Source: Sporothrix humicola
Lineage: Eukaryota > Ascomycota > Sordariomycetes > Ophiostomatales > Ophiostomataceae
Direction of reading: 5' to 3'
DNA: 64,000 bases
NCBI GenBank assembly: GCA_021396245.1
Contig: WNYE01000056.1
Span: 220,310-284,309, forward strand
Part shown: piece after piece, positions 1-12,190 of the stretch
Layout: the number at the start of each line of letters is the position of its first letter
Position numbering within the stretch: position 1 is the stretch's first letter
Program-made: the position numbers and the translations under genes
The notes under the pieces: model-generated
What the model was told of the DNA's origin: nothing
Databases searched by the model: none
Seen by the model: the letters and a program-made list of their open reading frames with translations, nothing else

Positions 1-267
1 GGCGGCCTTCTCCTTGAGCTTCTTCTCCTTCTTTTCCTTCTTCTTGTCCTTCTTCTCCTTCTTGGCGGCAGAGTCGTCCTTGCCCTCCTTGGCTTCCTTC
101 TCGCGCTTCTCCTTCTTCTCCTTCTTCTTCTTGTCCTTCTTTTCCTTCTTCAGCCGCTTGCGCTCGGCCTCGGCCTCGTCGACGTCGACATCGTCCTCGA
201 CGCGGGCCTTCTTGGCAAGAGGAGCCGAGTCGTCCTCGTCCACGGGGCGGTGCTTCTTGATCGACAT
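1..267 (-). CDS. Lysine-rich nuclear/nucleolar protein, N-terminal part only
   Basis: An ATG at 267 in an AAAATG context opens a frame that runs uninterrupted off the left edge, giving the first 89 residues. After a short start that includes a KKHRPVDEDD segment there is an acidic stretch, then about 60 residues made almost only of Lys, Glu and Asp (repeated KKEKK and KKDKK). Such charged extensions are known on nucleolar proteins, including DEAD-box helicases of the Dbp3 type, but the diagnostic domain would lie outside the window. No function is assigned; Dbp3-like helicase is only a guess. Its upstream region is 268-784. Confidence 0.7.
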   Translation of the reverse strand, partial: MSIKKHRPVDEDDSAPLAKKARVEDDVDVDEAEAERKRLKKEKKDKKKKEKKEKREKEAKEGKDDSAAKKEKKDKKKEKKEKKLKEKAA

Positions 268-784
268 TTTGGTGGGTGAAAGGGGTGGTAGGATATGTTG
301 GTGTTCGACTGAGTTCGTCGAAAAGTGAAAGTGGTTGTCGGATGGAGAGTCCACAGAGAAGGAACCACCCCCAGAATCGGACGCTAAGAGGCGATTGGGG
401 GACGAAGAAAAAAAAAGGCGGAAAAAAAATTCTGCCACCTAGTTTTGGGTGCGATAAGCCGCCGATAAGGAAAGATCTACTCATAATGATACAGGGTCCT
501 GAATGTGGGTCTGATTAGTCATCTTTCGTGTAAGTCCTCGACAACCACCGACTCGACATGTCTCGATCTTGCCCGGCTTCGTTTCATTCAACAATTACTC
601 AAAGGAGTATATGGGCTATTTACAAGAATTTAAATTATATTCGTCAATTTGTAGCAAATAAAGCGGGTGTAATATAAAGCAAAAATGATATTATCATAAC
701 AAAGTTGAACTGCATCCAAGAATGGAAAGAATCTCCGACTCTCAACATTAGAAATGACCATATTTCCGAAGAATTTTGGTTAAC
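268..784. other. Intergenic: promoter of left-edge gene and 3' region of subtilase
   Basis: No convincing reading frame. It holds the upstream region of the lysine-rich gene, including an A-run near 408-429, and an AT-rich stretch at about 600-720 that probably contains the 3' end of the subtilase transcript. Confidence 0.6.
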
Positions 785-3700
785 TTATTTGGAGACAGAA
801 AACTTGTGTGACAGAACGTCCCAGTTGTCACCGTGTGTCGGATTGCCGAAAGGAGCGAGAACGGCAAAGCGGAGGGTATAGTTTCCGTTGGCAATCTGAG
901 AGCCGTTGCCCAAACCGCCGAGCCACCAGTACTCGGTGTCGTAGACGTCGACGGAGCTGCGGTAGATATCGCTGAGCGGGAATGAAATGGTGTCCGTCTT
1001 GTTGTCAAACGTCGGGTCAAAAGCCCCAGTCTCGCCGGAGTGGGCGTAGTACGCGACGGTGCCGACATAACCGCTTTGGCCGACGACAGGCGGGTACTTC
1101 CAGTCGCGCTCTGTCCACTTGTCATCGAAGATCTGAAAAGGTTAGGCGAATTGAATTGAAAACGAGGTTTTACGGTGCAACTTACATCCCAGCGAAGCTC
1201 TTTGACGCCCCAATGGGTGCGGGAGACAATCTTGGGGAAATCCTGGACACGAGTGGAAAGGTCGAAAGTGAAGCTGTGCTGTTAGTGGTGATCACAAAAT
1301 TGACATTCAGGACTCACACAACGTACATGCTATGATTATCAAAAGTGGCGTAGGGGTAGTCGACGCCAGACTCGCCGTATGGGAAGCCCTTTTGGAACTG
1401 CTTTTGGAGGTCTTTCTCGAGACTCGAGGCGATACCAAAGTACGGAACAGACAGCTGCTCGCCGTTGCTGCCGAGGATCAGAATCTTGCCACTGTAGACG
1501 GGGATATTGGAGAAGCCAGCGGGATAATCAAAGTTGAATCTAAAACGTCAGTACTGCTTAACAATATGTGTTTGGGGGCCAGTACATACTGGGCCTGCTT
1601 GGTCTCGCCGGGTTTGACGGTAAAGGTGCCGCCCGGGAACGACACTTTCGGAGCAATTTTGAGTGGTGTCAGCTCCGTCAGCACTTTGGGTCGCGGCGTG
1701 CCGTACAAATTGTCGTCAAACGGCTGCCACGCCTCGAAGCCGCCAGCGTCCTGCAGCTGGAACTTGTACGTCACGGGCTTGTCGCCCTTATTCGTAATGT
1801 TGACCTTGTGGTAGCGCTCGAAATGGTGCGTGTCGTTGAGCGCAAACTTGGCATACGACAGACTCGTGTTGTAGTTGAGGACTTTGTCGGCATCGACGAG
1901 TCCAGATCCGACCTGGATCGTGGGTGCCCAGAAGCCATAGTCCGTGTCGGTGTAGCCATCGATCCAGGGCAGAGCTCCGCCCGACGCGATGATGCGCATA
2001 CCCAGATCCTTGGCAAAGTTCTTGCCGTGGACCTTGCGTCCGCCGTAGCGGCCGATATACAGAGCGGCAACGCCGGCAATGTACGGCGTGGCCATGGACG
2101 TGCCCGACAAAACAGCCCAGCCATCCGTTGGATAGGTGCTGAAAATATCACCACCGGGGGCTGTGACTTCGGGCTTTTGCTTGAGATCGTACGTGCTACC
2201 AAACGTGGTAAAATCGTTTGGCTTGCCGCCGGCCGCATTGTACATGCCGACATAGTTGTTGTACGGATCAATTGAAAAGTCGCCCGTCACATTGCCGCTA
2301 GCCGCGACAGTGTCGATGATCGCTTCACCAGCCGCCTTCTCAATGAGGCCCAAAAGCGACGAGTCGTACCACGAGAAGGGAGCCACAAGCGTCTCGTCAT
2401 CCTGGTAGAACAAAATGTACTGCGCGCCAAAGGCTTCGAGATTCGACTGCTTGTCCAGGAAACTGCAGCCGCCACGGCGGACCAGCGGGATCACGGCCGA
2501 CAGATTTTGAGTTGTCGATGGAAGGGGCGAACAGGCCTGGTTTTCAATCGACTTGTTCAGGGACAGCGGGACAATCGGCCAGCCCTTGACCGATGCTGGG
2601 AATGCATCGAGACCGGGGTAATAGGCCACCTCGGTCGTGTTGGAGACGCCGTTGAGTGTGAATGTGGCATCAAATGGCGGTGCCACAACAGTCGAAGCCT
2701 CGCTCGATGCAACAGCCAGGACATAATCACCAGCAGCACCGTTGCTACCAAAGAAGGGACCCTCAAAGCCATTGTTACCAGCAGCAATGGTCACAATGAC
2801 GCCCTGTTCGACGATGCGGGACGCAACGGTGGCCCAAGCATCTGTGGACCAACCGCCAGCACCGCCAACGGAACAGGTGATAACATCAGCATCAGCCTGG
2901 TACGCGGCCAGGAAAGCCTCGATCAGGGTGTCCTCATCAGTACCGTCAACGCGACCAAAGACCTTGTAGGACAACAAAGTGGCGTCGGGTGCAACGCCGA
3001 GGTACCTATTAACCTTGGTTAGAATTATTTTTTTCGTCCCCAAGCACAGACAAAAAAGGCAAAAAGCCAAAAACGCAAAACGAATCGGCCAAACAAATCG
3101 GGCCAACTGAAGTTAGGGCGTGGTTCTCTTACTGGTCTGTCTTTCCAGCGACAATGCCAGCAACATGGGTTCCGTGGCCAAGTTGGTCGAATGGATCACT
3201 GTCCGGCTCCTTTGAGCTGCCATCAACAGGCCAATCTACCTAGTGTTAGTAAATAAACAAAAGTATTTGGGAGTAAGAGCTGACTTACAGCCGTCACCAA
3301 CAAAGTCATAGCCACCGGAGACCTTGAATCCAGGGCCGAATCCGCCACCGAGCTGGTAAGATATTAGCACATGTCAACATAGGAGATCATATGGAAGTCG
3401 ATTGTCCTACCGCAGGATGTGTGTACTGTGTGCCGGTATCAACAATGGCCACAACAGCCCCCTTGCCATAGTAGCCCGCCGCGTGCACCTTGTCGACGCC
3501 CGTCCAGCTGTGCACCGAGTAGTTGCTCGCCGCGGCATCGCTCGAAAACGACTGCGACTGCACTGGTGGTGTCCAGCCCAGCGAAATGCGGTTCGACGTC
3601 CAGACCCGCGCCACACCAGACGATGCCAGGGCGCTCAGCGTGTCAATGTTGTCTGTCGTCGTCTCGACACTAGCTCCGGAAAAGATGTCTGACGAGAACG

Positions 3701-3902
3701 TCTTGAGCACGCGGATGCCCTTGCGCGCTGACAGCGTGGTGATGGTGGCCTCATGGTTGGCCGAGTCGGCAAACTCGATAATGTACCGGTTTGCAGTGGC
3801 AACAGTGGCATTGATAAACGGCTTCGGTGCTTGGCCTTTGCCCAAGGCATAGGCACCTTGAAGGCTGGCCGATAGGGCGAGGATGAAGCCTGCGAGATGC
3901 AT
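785..3902 (-). CDS. Secreted subtilisin-like serine protease (S8, PA domain inserted)
   Basis: Seven exons on the minus strand: 3902-3411, 3352-3289, 3235-3133, 3005-1590, 1539-about 1327, about 1273-1186 and 1133-785, roughly 910 residues. The ATG at 3902 gives a signal peptide, then an I9-type propeptide (RYIIEF onward). The catalytic triad is visible: Asp in IVDTGTQ at the end of exon 1, His in GHGTHVAG in exon 3, Ser in GTSMATPYIAG in exon 4, with the oxyanion Asn in AAGNNG. A PA domain (RRGGCSFL) sits between His and Ser, and an Fn3-like C-terminal domain follows. This is the layout of fungal Vpr/Pr1C-type extracellular proteases, which degrade proteins outside the cell. The splice sites around 1273-1327 are ambiguous: donors GTACGT and GTGAGT both fit. 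The substrate is unknown. Confidence 0.93.
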
Positions 3903-4876
3903 GGCGAGTGAGAGTGCGTTGTTAGTCTGTTGATTTCTTCAGTATCAAAGTGTTACAACTGTGCCAGGGCTCTATCGACCTTGATAGCTTCAAAACGTAA
4001 ACGTGGCATCCGAGCTCGAGTATTTATGCCCACACGATGGTATTGGCGAAGTCGACATTTCAGAGGAAGATTTCGTAGTCTCGTTTTGAATTCAAAGAGA
4101 CATCGTGGATAGTAGCTCTAATGAACACGCATATCGCACCAGCCATGTCGACTTTATCTTCCTTCTTGATCTGGCGGCGATGTAACACCGGTGCATGGTG
4201 AGGAACTAGATGTCGACAAATTGTCAATGCTTCTCGATGCCAAGACGTTGTGTCATCGTAGATTGTGAGGCACGGTGATAATGAACAGAAAGTAAATAAA
4301 TAAGGGGATCGAAGGTCTTTCTTTTTTGGGGCTTGGTGATGAAAGCTTCACCTTCCAATTTGAGACTTGGGTGCTGTAGGAATCAAAAGGGACTGCCGAA
4401 GTCTAGTAAAAGCAACTATCCCAAGATGTTATGAAAATGTGTCAAAAATAGTTGGTAGAAAGGTGTATTCAAAAATAAATGTTATAAATCATGGCTACCC
4501 AAAAAGAGGAAATATCAACAAAATAATATGCTTCAAACTCCTGGCGCTGTTAAACTTCTTACGTTAAGAAAGAAATATATGTCTGGTTTTGACTACCGTG
4601 AAATAAATGTCGATATCGTATTGTTCAGACGACCTTCTGGTTTGAGACGAAAAGGGACGCTGAAGTTGCACAGATGACTGGGTATGTGCCGCTCTCGCAC
4701 GTGTGGCTAATATCGGTGAAAGCCCACACAGAAGGTTGTGTCGCATCAATATATTTGCCGGCCGCCCAAAGGCCTCTGAAGGCTAATTTATTTTCGTGGC
4801 GCACTCTTTCTAGTAATCCAGCGCTTTCACCTGCCAAAAAGGGGTCTCGAGAAATTGATTTGAATTGCACGCACGC
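3903..4876. other. Intergenic: subtilase promoter and 3' region of the transcription factor
   Basis: No supported gene. The subtilase promoter side has a TATA-like element at 4021-4028 on the minus strand. An E-box CACGTG lies at 4698-4703. The AT-rich part at about 4430-4560 is non-coding in all frames examined. Confidence 0.6.
4021..4028 (-). promoter_or_regulatory. TATA-like box of the subtilase gene
   Basis: The minus strand reads CATAAATA about 120 bases upstream of the subtilase ATG, a plausible TATA position for a short 5' leader. Inferred from position only. Confidence 0.4.
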
Positions 4877-6827
4877 TTATACCAGCGCTGGCAGTACGGC
4901 TCTCGCGGTAATCACGTATTGCATCTTGGTCACGTAATCGAGATAGCCCTCCGAGTCGTCATGGAGGTCGTCCTGTGCCCACGCTGCCGAAAGGAGGCAG
5001 TCGACTTGGGTGGGCGCTGAGTTGTCGCCCCGCGCCTCAAGCACGGCGGACGAAATGGGCAGCAGCTCGGGCCGGCGGTGGATAAAGTCCATGACGGCCA
5101 GTCGGCGGGTTTCTGTGTTGGCTTCGGTGCCAATAAGGAAGATTGAAAAGGGCGTGATGCGGACGTTGAGACGGTGGATGTCGCAGCTGAGACCAAAGAC
5201 CTCGTCAAACAGGTTGTTGATGTCGGCCGAGGGACCGGTCAAGTGCCGGCATGTGCGCTGGAAATAGATCCAGATTGCGACCAGAAACAAGTAGCGCTGC
5301 AACCGGAGGCCCGCCTCGGACGCGGCAGCCTGGTCGTTTTCGTCGACAGACCGGACATCCGCGCACAACTGTTTGTTCTTTTCAAGCGACTCGCGCAGTT
5401 CGGCCTCGAGGCTGCTAATGTTCTGTTGGCGGTCTTGGCCACTCGGGAAATCCAGGTCGAGTTGCTCCTGTTTTGAAGCTTTGAGGACGAGGGCAAGCAG
5501 ATACATCTCATACTGGAGATAGTCGCCCAAGCCACGGAAATGGAACTGAGGACGCACCTTGGTCAGCTGCTGCAACTTGGATAAAAAATGCGAAATATTT
5601 GACACCAGCTCCGACCACACAAGCATTCTCGCGACCAACACCACTTCTCGGTGTAACTTACACGATCAACGTCGTTGCTGCACTTAAAGGCAATAGTATT
5701 GCCCTTGAACCGCATAGACAGCTGGCGCGTCATCTCGGACGGGCGCTGCCAGTGGCTGACGCTGAACTGGGCCAGGATGTCGTGATAGTGGAGGTACCGG
5801 TACAAGATCCGGGCGTCGCCGCAAGTGACCTCGTCAAAATTGAGCTGTCCGTCAAAGGCGTGGCTGGAAATGGTCCTCAAACTGCAGATATACAGTGCCC
5901 AAAAGACACTCGAGTCGTCGCCCAGGCTGATTTCGGCGCGGCAGAGCAGTAGACCGGCGGCCATGTGCTGCAAAATGTGGGCCGGGCCAATGCCCTCGTC
6001 GGTGGCCGCCTTTTGGAGCGACTGGAGCGCGAGGCCCTTGAAATGGGCCGATTCGTGGACGTTGCCATACCGCCTCAGGGCAGACAAACAAAAGAGAGAG
6101 TAGAGAACAGCTTTGGACGATGCAGAGTTGTCTTTGACAGACATGCGCAGCAGCAAGTCCCGGAACTGTTCCGGCTCGCTGTCTAGTTGCGGTAGAGAAT
6201 TGGAGGCTTCATGGTAGACTGTAGCATGGGAAAGTAAACAATGTTAGACACATGGATTGTGAGAGGAGGGAGAGTAGCGTTAAGTAGATAAAGGGTGGGT
6301 GAGATCGAGATCGAGGTGAGACGGCAGGGGCCGAGATATGGGATGGTGTAGGGCTGGGGCAATGGAGCACAGAATACCAGGTTCAAGTATATGGGGGGTG
6401 TTCTTGATTTCAAACGTAAAGAAGTCGACGGGGAGCTCAAAGGTGCGATTGCTTGCTACACTTACAGTAAGACATAAGGCCTGTCCCGTCCGTCTGTAGC
6501 CTTTCAACATCTGCGTACAAAGACGGGGCTTTCTTGGGTAACAGAGACAGGTAAGGGTCTTCTGCGTAGTCTCGGTGAAAGAGGATCGATCTTGTGCCTG
6601 TAAAAAAGGGCTTAATCAGTACAGAGCTCTTGGGCCATGACAGCTCAAAGGCATGGCCTTCGCGGCATTCTCTGTGTGCCTTTTGGCAGTTTGAGCAGAC
6701 GGGTTGTACTCCATCGCACTTGATCTTTCGTTCTAGAGAGCGTGGTGGAAAGAAGGCAAGTTCCGGCGAGCGGAGATTTACCTAGATTAGCCTTGTACTC
6801 TGGACTTTTGCAGTTCATACACTTCAT
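4877..6827 (-). CDS. Zn(II)2Cys6 transcription factor with Fungal_trans_2-type domain
   Basis: Proposed exons 6827-6806, 6732-6466, 6218-5662 and 5608-4877, 525 residues. The join of exons 1 and 2 gives a perfect C-x2-C-x6-C-x6-C-x2-C-x6-C binuclear zinc cluster (CMNCK.. RKIKCDG.. CSNCQ.. EC), the DNA-binding domain of fungal regulators. Exons 3 and 4 give the helical regulatory region of about 400 residues typical of Fungal_trans_2 (PF11951) proteins (ALRRYGNVHE, HILQHMAAGLLLC, YLHYHDILA). The other introns are canonical. The first donor would be GTCCAG, which is unusual, and the start is uncertain: in-frame ATGs also exist at 6891 and 6962. The target genes are unknown; the nearest metabolic gene is the divergent dehydrogenase at 9144. 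Confidence 0.8.
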
Positions 6828-7260
6828 CTGAATCCACCTCCACGCACACAGTTCCCTTGATTCCTCTCCCTTCATCGCCGTTTCTGGCATGGCGTGCGAG
6901 TACTCGGAGTTTTGTCCCATCAAAAGTGTCCGAGCTATGCTCGAGATTCCATACCTTTGCATGTCAAGCACCTTCGTGGCGCCATGGCCTGCTTGAGGCC
7001 GTGTGCCGGCATCCCTTTCAGGGGTTGCTTTTGTTTCTTTTGGAGTGAATCTTGCAGCTTGATGTAGTCGGCCCTGGCGTGAAAACGGAAGTCGGCACCG
7101 TCTTGATTGTCTTGATCAATAATTGAAAATGGCCGTGACGATAATCAACCCGAGTTGTCGGCGGAATGTGCACGAAACAATTCCCTCTTTATGTCTCGCG
7201 GCAAGTTACTGTAAGTTTGGGCTTTTGAAGGGTTTGTACGTTTCCCCCTTTCTGACTTTG

Positions 7261-7288
7261 GCAATTGGCAATTGGCAATTGGCAATTG
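7261..7288. repeat. Tandem heptamer repeat (GCAATTG)4
   Basis: Four perfect consecutive copies of GCAATTG, each carrying the palindrome CAATTG. It lies in non-coding DNA between two divergent genes. Confidence 0.95.
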
Positions 7289-8870
7289 TAAGGCGATTGC
7301 AAGGCAGGAGCAATGTGCGTATGTGCGTATATTTCCTTACCTTCCTGACATTGCCTTCTGACGCTTTCTCGCTCTTTCCAAAAAATTTGTGCCCCGTATT
7401 CGCCTTGTAACTGCCGTTTTCTTCATACGATTCTCGTGTATTTTCGTGCTTCTTTCCTTGAGCTGTCGTGTAAAGTCCATCGTCACTGCCCGTTTTGGCT
7501 TTTCAAAGCGTTATCAAATCGTTGTGGTTGAGCTGACAAACATCGTCTAATTGTAGGTGGGGAAGGCGCGAGTGATTTGTACACTGTTAGAGATGGAGAG
7601 TGGGTCCCTTCCAAAACGGGAACTCTGGCAAGTCTGAGCGAGCGAGTCAGAATCGCGCATTCGGGAAAGCGGGGCATTGTTAGTGCGACTGTCAAATGCT
7701 TTGTCAATGTCAATTCGCAGAATAGAAGTTGCGATGGCCAAGATACACTTTTACAACGTGCATACGATGGCATCGAAACAAAAATGGACTTTGAAATGGG
7801 CCACATCGCGAGATCGTATTCCAAAACGTGTTGCTGACCTCAGTGCAGCTGCGTATTTAGGAACAAAACAAACTTGACATGGAAAAATTGGTCTAGATCT
7901 CCGCCGGGCTGTTGATCAGATCGAAAATAGAAAGGAATAGAACTGAATGACCATCCATTATTTGCATTTCCATGACTGGCATCAAGGGCCATGGCCAGTC
8001 GTTTTACGGTTCCTGCAGCATCGCAGAGATATACGAATCTAGCTTTTTGATGACTTTGGGACCGGTCCACGATCTGCAGATAGGTAGTCGTGTCCAACAC
8101 TATGAGCTCCCTTTTGACAAAAAACTCTTCACAAAGACCCCTCCCCTCGCCTCGTAGCGTTAGCTCACACAAGTCAATTTCAAACATTTACAGCCTTGCC
8201 GTATATACACAGCGTGGCTGACAAACGGCACGAGGCTGTCGCGGGAACTTTTTGAGAATATGTGACAGGTCGGCGAGTTGGGGTTGTTGAGAACCGCCAA
8301 AATTGCATGCAGCGGGTGTGGCTCCCGTAAACTAGTGCCTTTTAGCTGTGCAAAAGGAGTTGCAAAGTGCCGTGCCTGGAAGGCTGTTCCGAGAAAATTG
8401 GCAAGTCTGAGCGAGAGAGCATTGAGGTGACAAAATGACAGGGGTGTGGAATATGCTGGAAAATAGCAAAATCGGCAGTTATGACGTAGATTTTTAGGTG
8501 GTGCTTAAGTAACATACCCTGCAAGGGAGCTTTTTCAGGGCGTCTTTGTCCCAATGAGGCGTTGTTGTAGGCGGTTAGGCCCACTTTTTACGCTCGGCCG
8601 CCAGTGCCACAACATTGACAGCAGCTGCACCACTAACACGAACAAGAGGAAAAAGAAGCCGTCGGTTGACACCAACACACACATTTGTCATTAGACGGGA
8701 CCTGCAGCCAGAAGAGAGCCTTGACGGAATTTACAACGGCGGTCCAACAAACACAACGGAATTTACTAACGATAATCAAAGAGAGGATAAGGGGGTTTCT
8801 TGAAATCAAGAGAAAAATAAGGCAGCTTTTTGCTATCATGGAGAGGAGTCAAAGGGAGACAGTTCTTCAG

Positions 8871-8877
8871 TATAAAG
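8871..8877 (+). promoter_or_regulatory. TATA box of the dehydrogenase gene
   Basis: TATAAAG lies about 270 bases upstream of the ATG at 9144, with a pyrimidine/CA-rich leader in between. Position-based inference. Confidence 0.45.
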
Positions 8878-9143
8878 AGGAACGGGGCCTCTCGAGAAAG
8901 AGGGAGTTGAAGAGATCTTTTTCGATATCATCATCAACATCTTCAAGCATCTTCATCAAGATCATATCTTGAAATCAAAACAGACCCCTTATTTTTCTCA
9001 CTACCCCAGTTTTCATACACACCACCACCACTTACACGCAAATCCAACCGTCAGCAGCACAGACTCGCATCTCCAGTCTGACATAACACACCAAAGCCAA
9101 CAGCACTTCACCTAAATCGTCCTTATCCCGAAAACTTACAGAA

Positions 9144-10129
9144 ATGCCTTCTTACGTGGTTGTCGGCGCCTCCCGTGGCATTGGCGTATGTGAAGCACCA
9201 AAATTTAATCAAAGTTGGGACAGTGTGAGATCGTGAGATAGACGGCTAATATGTGTTCTCAAACAGTTCGGCCTGGTTAAGGAGCTTGCCGCTGACAAGA
9301 ACAACACTGTCATTGGCCTTGTGCGCAATGTCGAGGCCTCCAAGGCCAAGTTCGCCGCTGATGTCCCGGGTGCCACCATCCACGCCATCTATGCCGACCT
9401 GGCCAACCGCAAGTCTCTCGAGGTATGCCTGATATCACCGGACCGCATCGTATTGTCTTTTATCGGCCATAACCCTAACCCGTGATGTAGACCGCTGCTG
9501 CCGAGACTGCTGCCATTACTGGCGGTTCCGTCGATGTCTTCATTGCCAACGCTGCCATTGGCATCCCTGTCAACCAATATCTGACCGACGAGGCCACATC
9601 CAACCCCGAGCTGTTTGAGAAGAACATGAACGACTCCTTCAAAATCAATGTCGTTGGCACGATCCAGGCTGTGGCCTACTTTGGCCCCCTCGTCGTCAAG
9701 AGCAACCTCAAGAAGATTGCCGTCATCTCGTCGGGCGTCGGCGACATTGACTTTATCCTCAAGTCGGGCATGGATATGCAGAGCCCCTACTCCATCAGCA
9801 AGGCCGCCGTCAACATGGCCGTCGCCAAGTTCCACCTCGAGTACCGCCCCAAGGGTGTCCTCGTCTTTGCCATCTCGCCCGGTCTGGTCGACACTGAGTT
9901 CACCACCGATCCCAACGCCCCTCCACTGACCGAGGCTGAGCAGGCCGAGAGAACTGCCAACACGATGCGCACCGTGGGCCTCCTCAAGGCCTATGCGCCT
10001 CACTGGGAGCCCGTCATGCTGACGCCTACGCAGTCGGCACAGGCCGTCCTTAATGTCATTGGCGGCGCCACTATTGAGAAGGACGGTGGCCTGATGGTCT
10101 CGCACCACGGCAACCAGCAGTGGCTGTAA
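9144..10129 (+). CDS. Short-chain dehydrogenase/reductase (classical SDR)
   Basis: Three exons, 9144-9185, 9267-9422 and 9491-10129, encode 278 residues. The N-terminal cofactor loop reads GASRGIG and is split by the first intron right after it. The Asn-Ala-Ala variant of the NNAG motif follows (FIANAAIG), and the catalytic Tyr-x3-Lys is present as YSISK with an upstream active-site Ser (VISSGVG). The ISPGLVDTEF segment after the active site is typical of classical SDRs. The predicted reaction is NAD(P)(H)-dependent oxidation or reduction of an alcohol or carbonyl in the cytosol; the substrate cannot be read from the sequence. It lies divergent to the Zn2Cys6 gene, which could regulate it, but nothing in the sequence shows this. 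Confidence 0.95.
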
Positions 10130-11257
10130 ATGATATTAGACTGATTTCGGTTCTTTGAACATATTTTTGAGGCGGAAGAGTGTTTGATAGGGAGCATAGA
10201 CTGTACATAGCAACGAAAACAATACATTTCTGATCGATCTCTATCATAAACACATGGTTTGAGCGCGGCACGCCAATCGTCAACGGTTGATCGACGAGAC
10301 TATCCTGTAGATGCTTGGCCAGATGGTCAACGATAGTAGATGCGCAGAATTACCGCGTAAAGGAGCAACAGAGCTGTCTGTACAAACAGCGCGTTGTTGG
10401 CACACTGCGAGCCACCGAATAACTTGCACACGCCATACACTGAGAGACTGAATATCAAGATGGGCGGGACCCTGAAGAATGAGCCTATAGCCTTTTATTT
10501 TGGTGCTTTTTCAAGTGGAAAGGGTTCACATCACTCACAGGTAGTAGAGCTTCCTGCGCTGGCTGAGAGTCTGGAGAAACCCTTCATTTGGCCGCCTGGC
10601 CGTAGCTGATAACGGCGGCATTGCTTGCGGGGAAGTGATCGTGGGGTCGAGTTGTCGCTCTCAACAGAAATTCACCCGGGACAGTAAAAGCGAGGTCTTA
10701 AGAACGTGTGCCGAATGAGGATAAAATCGCCGAAATGGCTAGACCTTGCTAATGAAATGTAATAAGAAGGAGAGAGCAATTGACTCCGTCGTGAAAAGGG
10801 GCTGGAGGCAAGTTAAAGAAGGCGCGTGTCAAAATTCAAGAAGGATGGAGGAACTGCGCCTCACCGATCGACCATTACACCGTCAAAAAGAGAAGGAGCG
10901 ACTCGCGATGCCATACAGTGCGACGCGTTTTCATTGCACAGACGGCAGTAAATATTCCAGAAAAGTATTAGATTCGTGCCTCGTAAAAGAAAGAATAGAC
11001 ACAAAATAGTAGAAAAAAAAGTAAAAGTTGAAGAACAGGTAAAAGATTGTACACAGAAGCTCCAAGTCATCAATCCCAAAACAGAAAACAAATAGTCGTT
11101 ATGGTCTTGCCCTTTTGCGCGGTTCCAGGGTGGTGCCTTCTCCACTTTACAATCGTTGAATCGCTCCTTCCCCCGTCACGAAACACCAAAAAGAGACCAC
11201 AAAAACAAGCAAAGGCCACTAGCCCATTGAATTTCCCCCCTCTTCTGATTACGCTTA
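10130..11257. other. Intergenic, convergent 3' regions
   Basis: About 1.1 kb between the 3' ends of the dehydrogenase and the large surface protein. I see only short frames without recognisable features. Confidence 0.6.
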
Positions 11258-12190
11258 TTACACGACAATGTCCAGAGCGTGCTCCAGACAATCGACGATG
11301 CTCGAACCCAACGACGCGTCGTCGAGGCCCGTCGTCGACAAGCATACAAGTGCGTCGCCAGCCGCATACGGACCCAGCGCGACAATACACAGCGGAATCT
11401 GCAGGGATAGCTGAGTAAGGCCAACCTTGCCGTTGAGACCCTCACAGTCGGGTGGCAGAGTTGACGGGCACGTCTCATCCAGAGCCTGGAACAAGCACGT
11501 GAGGATCGAGTTACCCGTGGTGGTCTCCGTGATAAGGTCCGTGGCCAAACACTCGGCAACGCTGCCGACGGCATAGATACCGAGACTGGCCGTACAGAGC
11601 ACGGCGTCAACAGCAGTGCCGAGACCGACATCGCCTGCGAGACCATTGCAGTTGCGCGGCAGGTTGACGGCGCAGTGCGGTGAGCCGACGGCCGGGCAGT
11701 CGATCTCGATGACCTCTGTCGTCCCAGTTGGCTCAGGCGAAAGACTGAGCGCCTCGTACAGACAGGCCACAATGGTGAAGCCCTGCGAGTTGGCATCGAT
11801 GCCGGTCGTGGCCAAGCACTGCGCGGCGGCACCAACAGCGAAGGGACCAAGCTCAACAACGCAAAGGCCAATGTCGGCGACGAGGCCCACACCATTCACA
11901 TCCTCGAGGTCCCTGCAAGGCTTGGGCAGCTCCGATATGCACTTGGCCTCAAACGCAGTGTAGAGACAATCGACGACGGTGGAGCCAAGAGTGGTAACCT
12001 TCAGATCGGTGGTCAAGCAGGTAAGAGCGCTGCCAACACCGAACGCGCCGAGATCGACAAGACATGCAGCGGCTGGGACAGCCAAGTTAATAAGACCGTT
12101 GTAGTTCTCAAGGTCCTCGCAACTCGCCGGCAGGGCAGTGACGCAAGCGGCAGCGGCCGAAGCAGAGGCAACGACGGTCGTGTAGCAGGC
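11258..12190 (-). repeat. Four tandem five-cysteine protein repeats
   Basis: At the C-terminus of the surface protein, each unit follows Cys, Leu-Pro, Cys after seven residues, then Gly-Leu/Val, Cys, Leu-Gly-x-(Phe/Tyr)-x-(Val/Ala)-Gly, Cys, and Cys-Leu near the end. The unit starts read CVTALP, CISELP, CAVNLP and CPSTLP. The units differ at most other positions, so the duplication is old. Confidence 0.85.

Larger units (their letters stand above)
6828..9143. other. Intergenic: divergent promoter region of regulator and dehydrogenase
   Basis: About 2.3 kb without a supported gene. It holds a four-copy 7-mer repeat at 7261-7288 and, near the dehydrogenase, a TATA box at 8871-8877 followed by a CA-rich leader at about 9000-9140. 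Open frames here are short and lack family features. Confidence 0.6.

Noticed and set aside
9389..10108. 239-codon antisense frame opposite the dehydrogenase
   Set aside because: Mirror of a GC-rich coding exon; the plus-strand SDR motifs are decisive.
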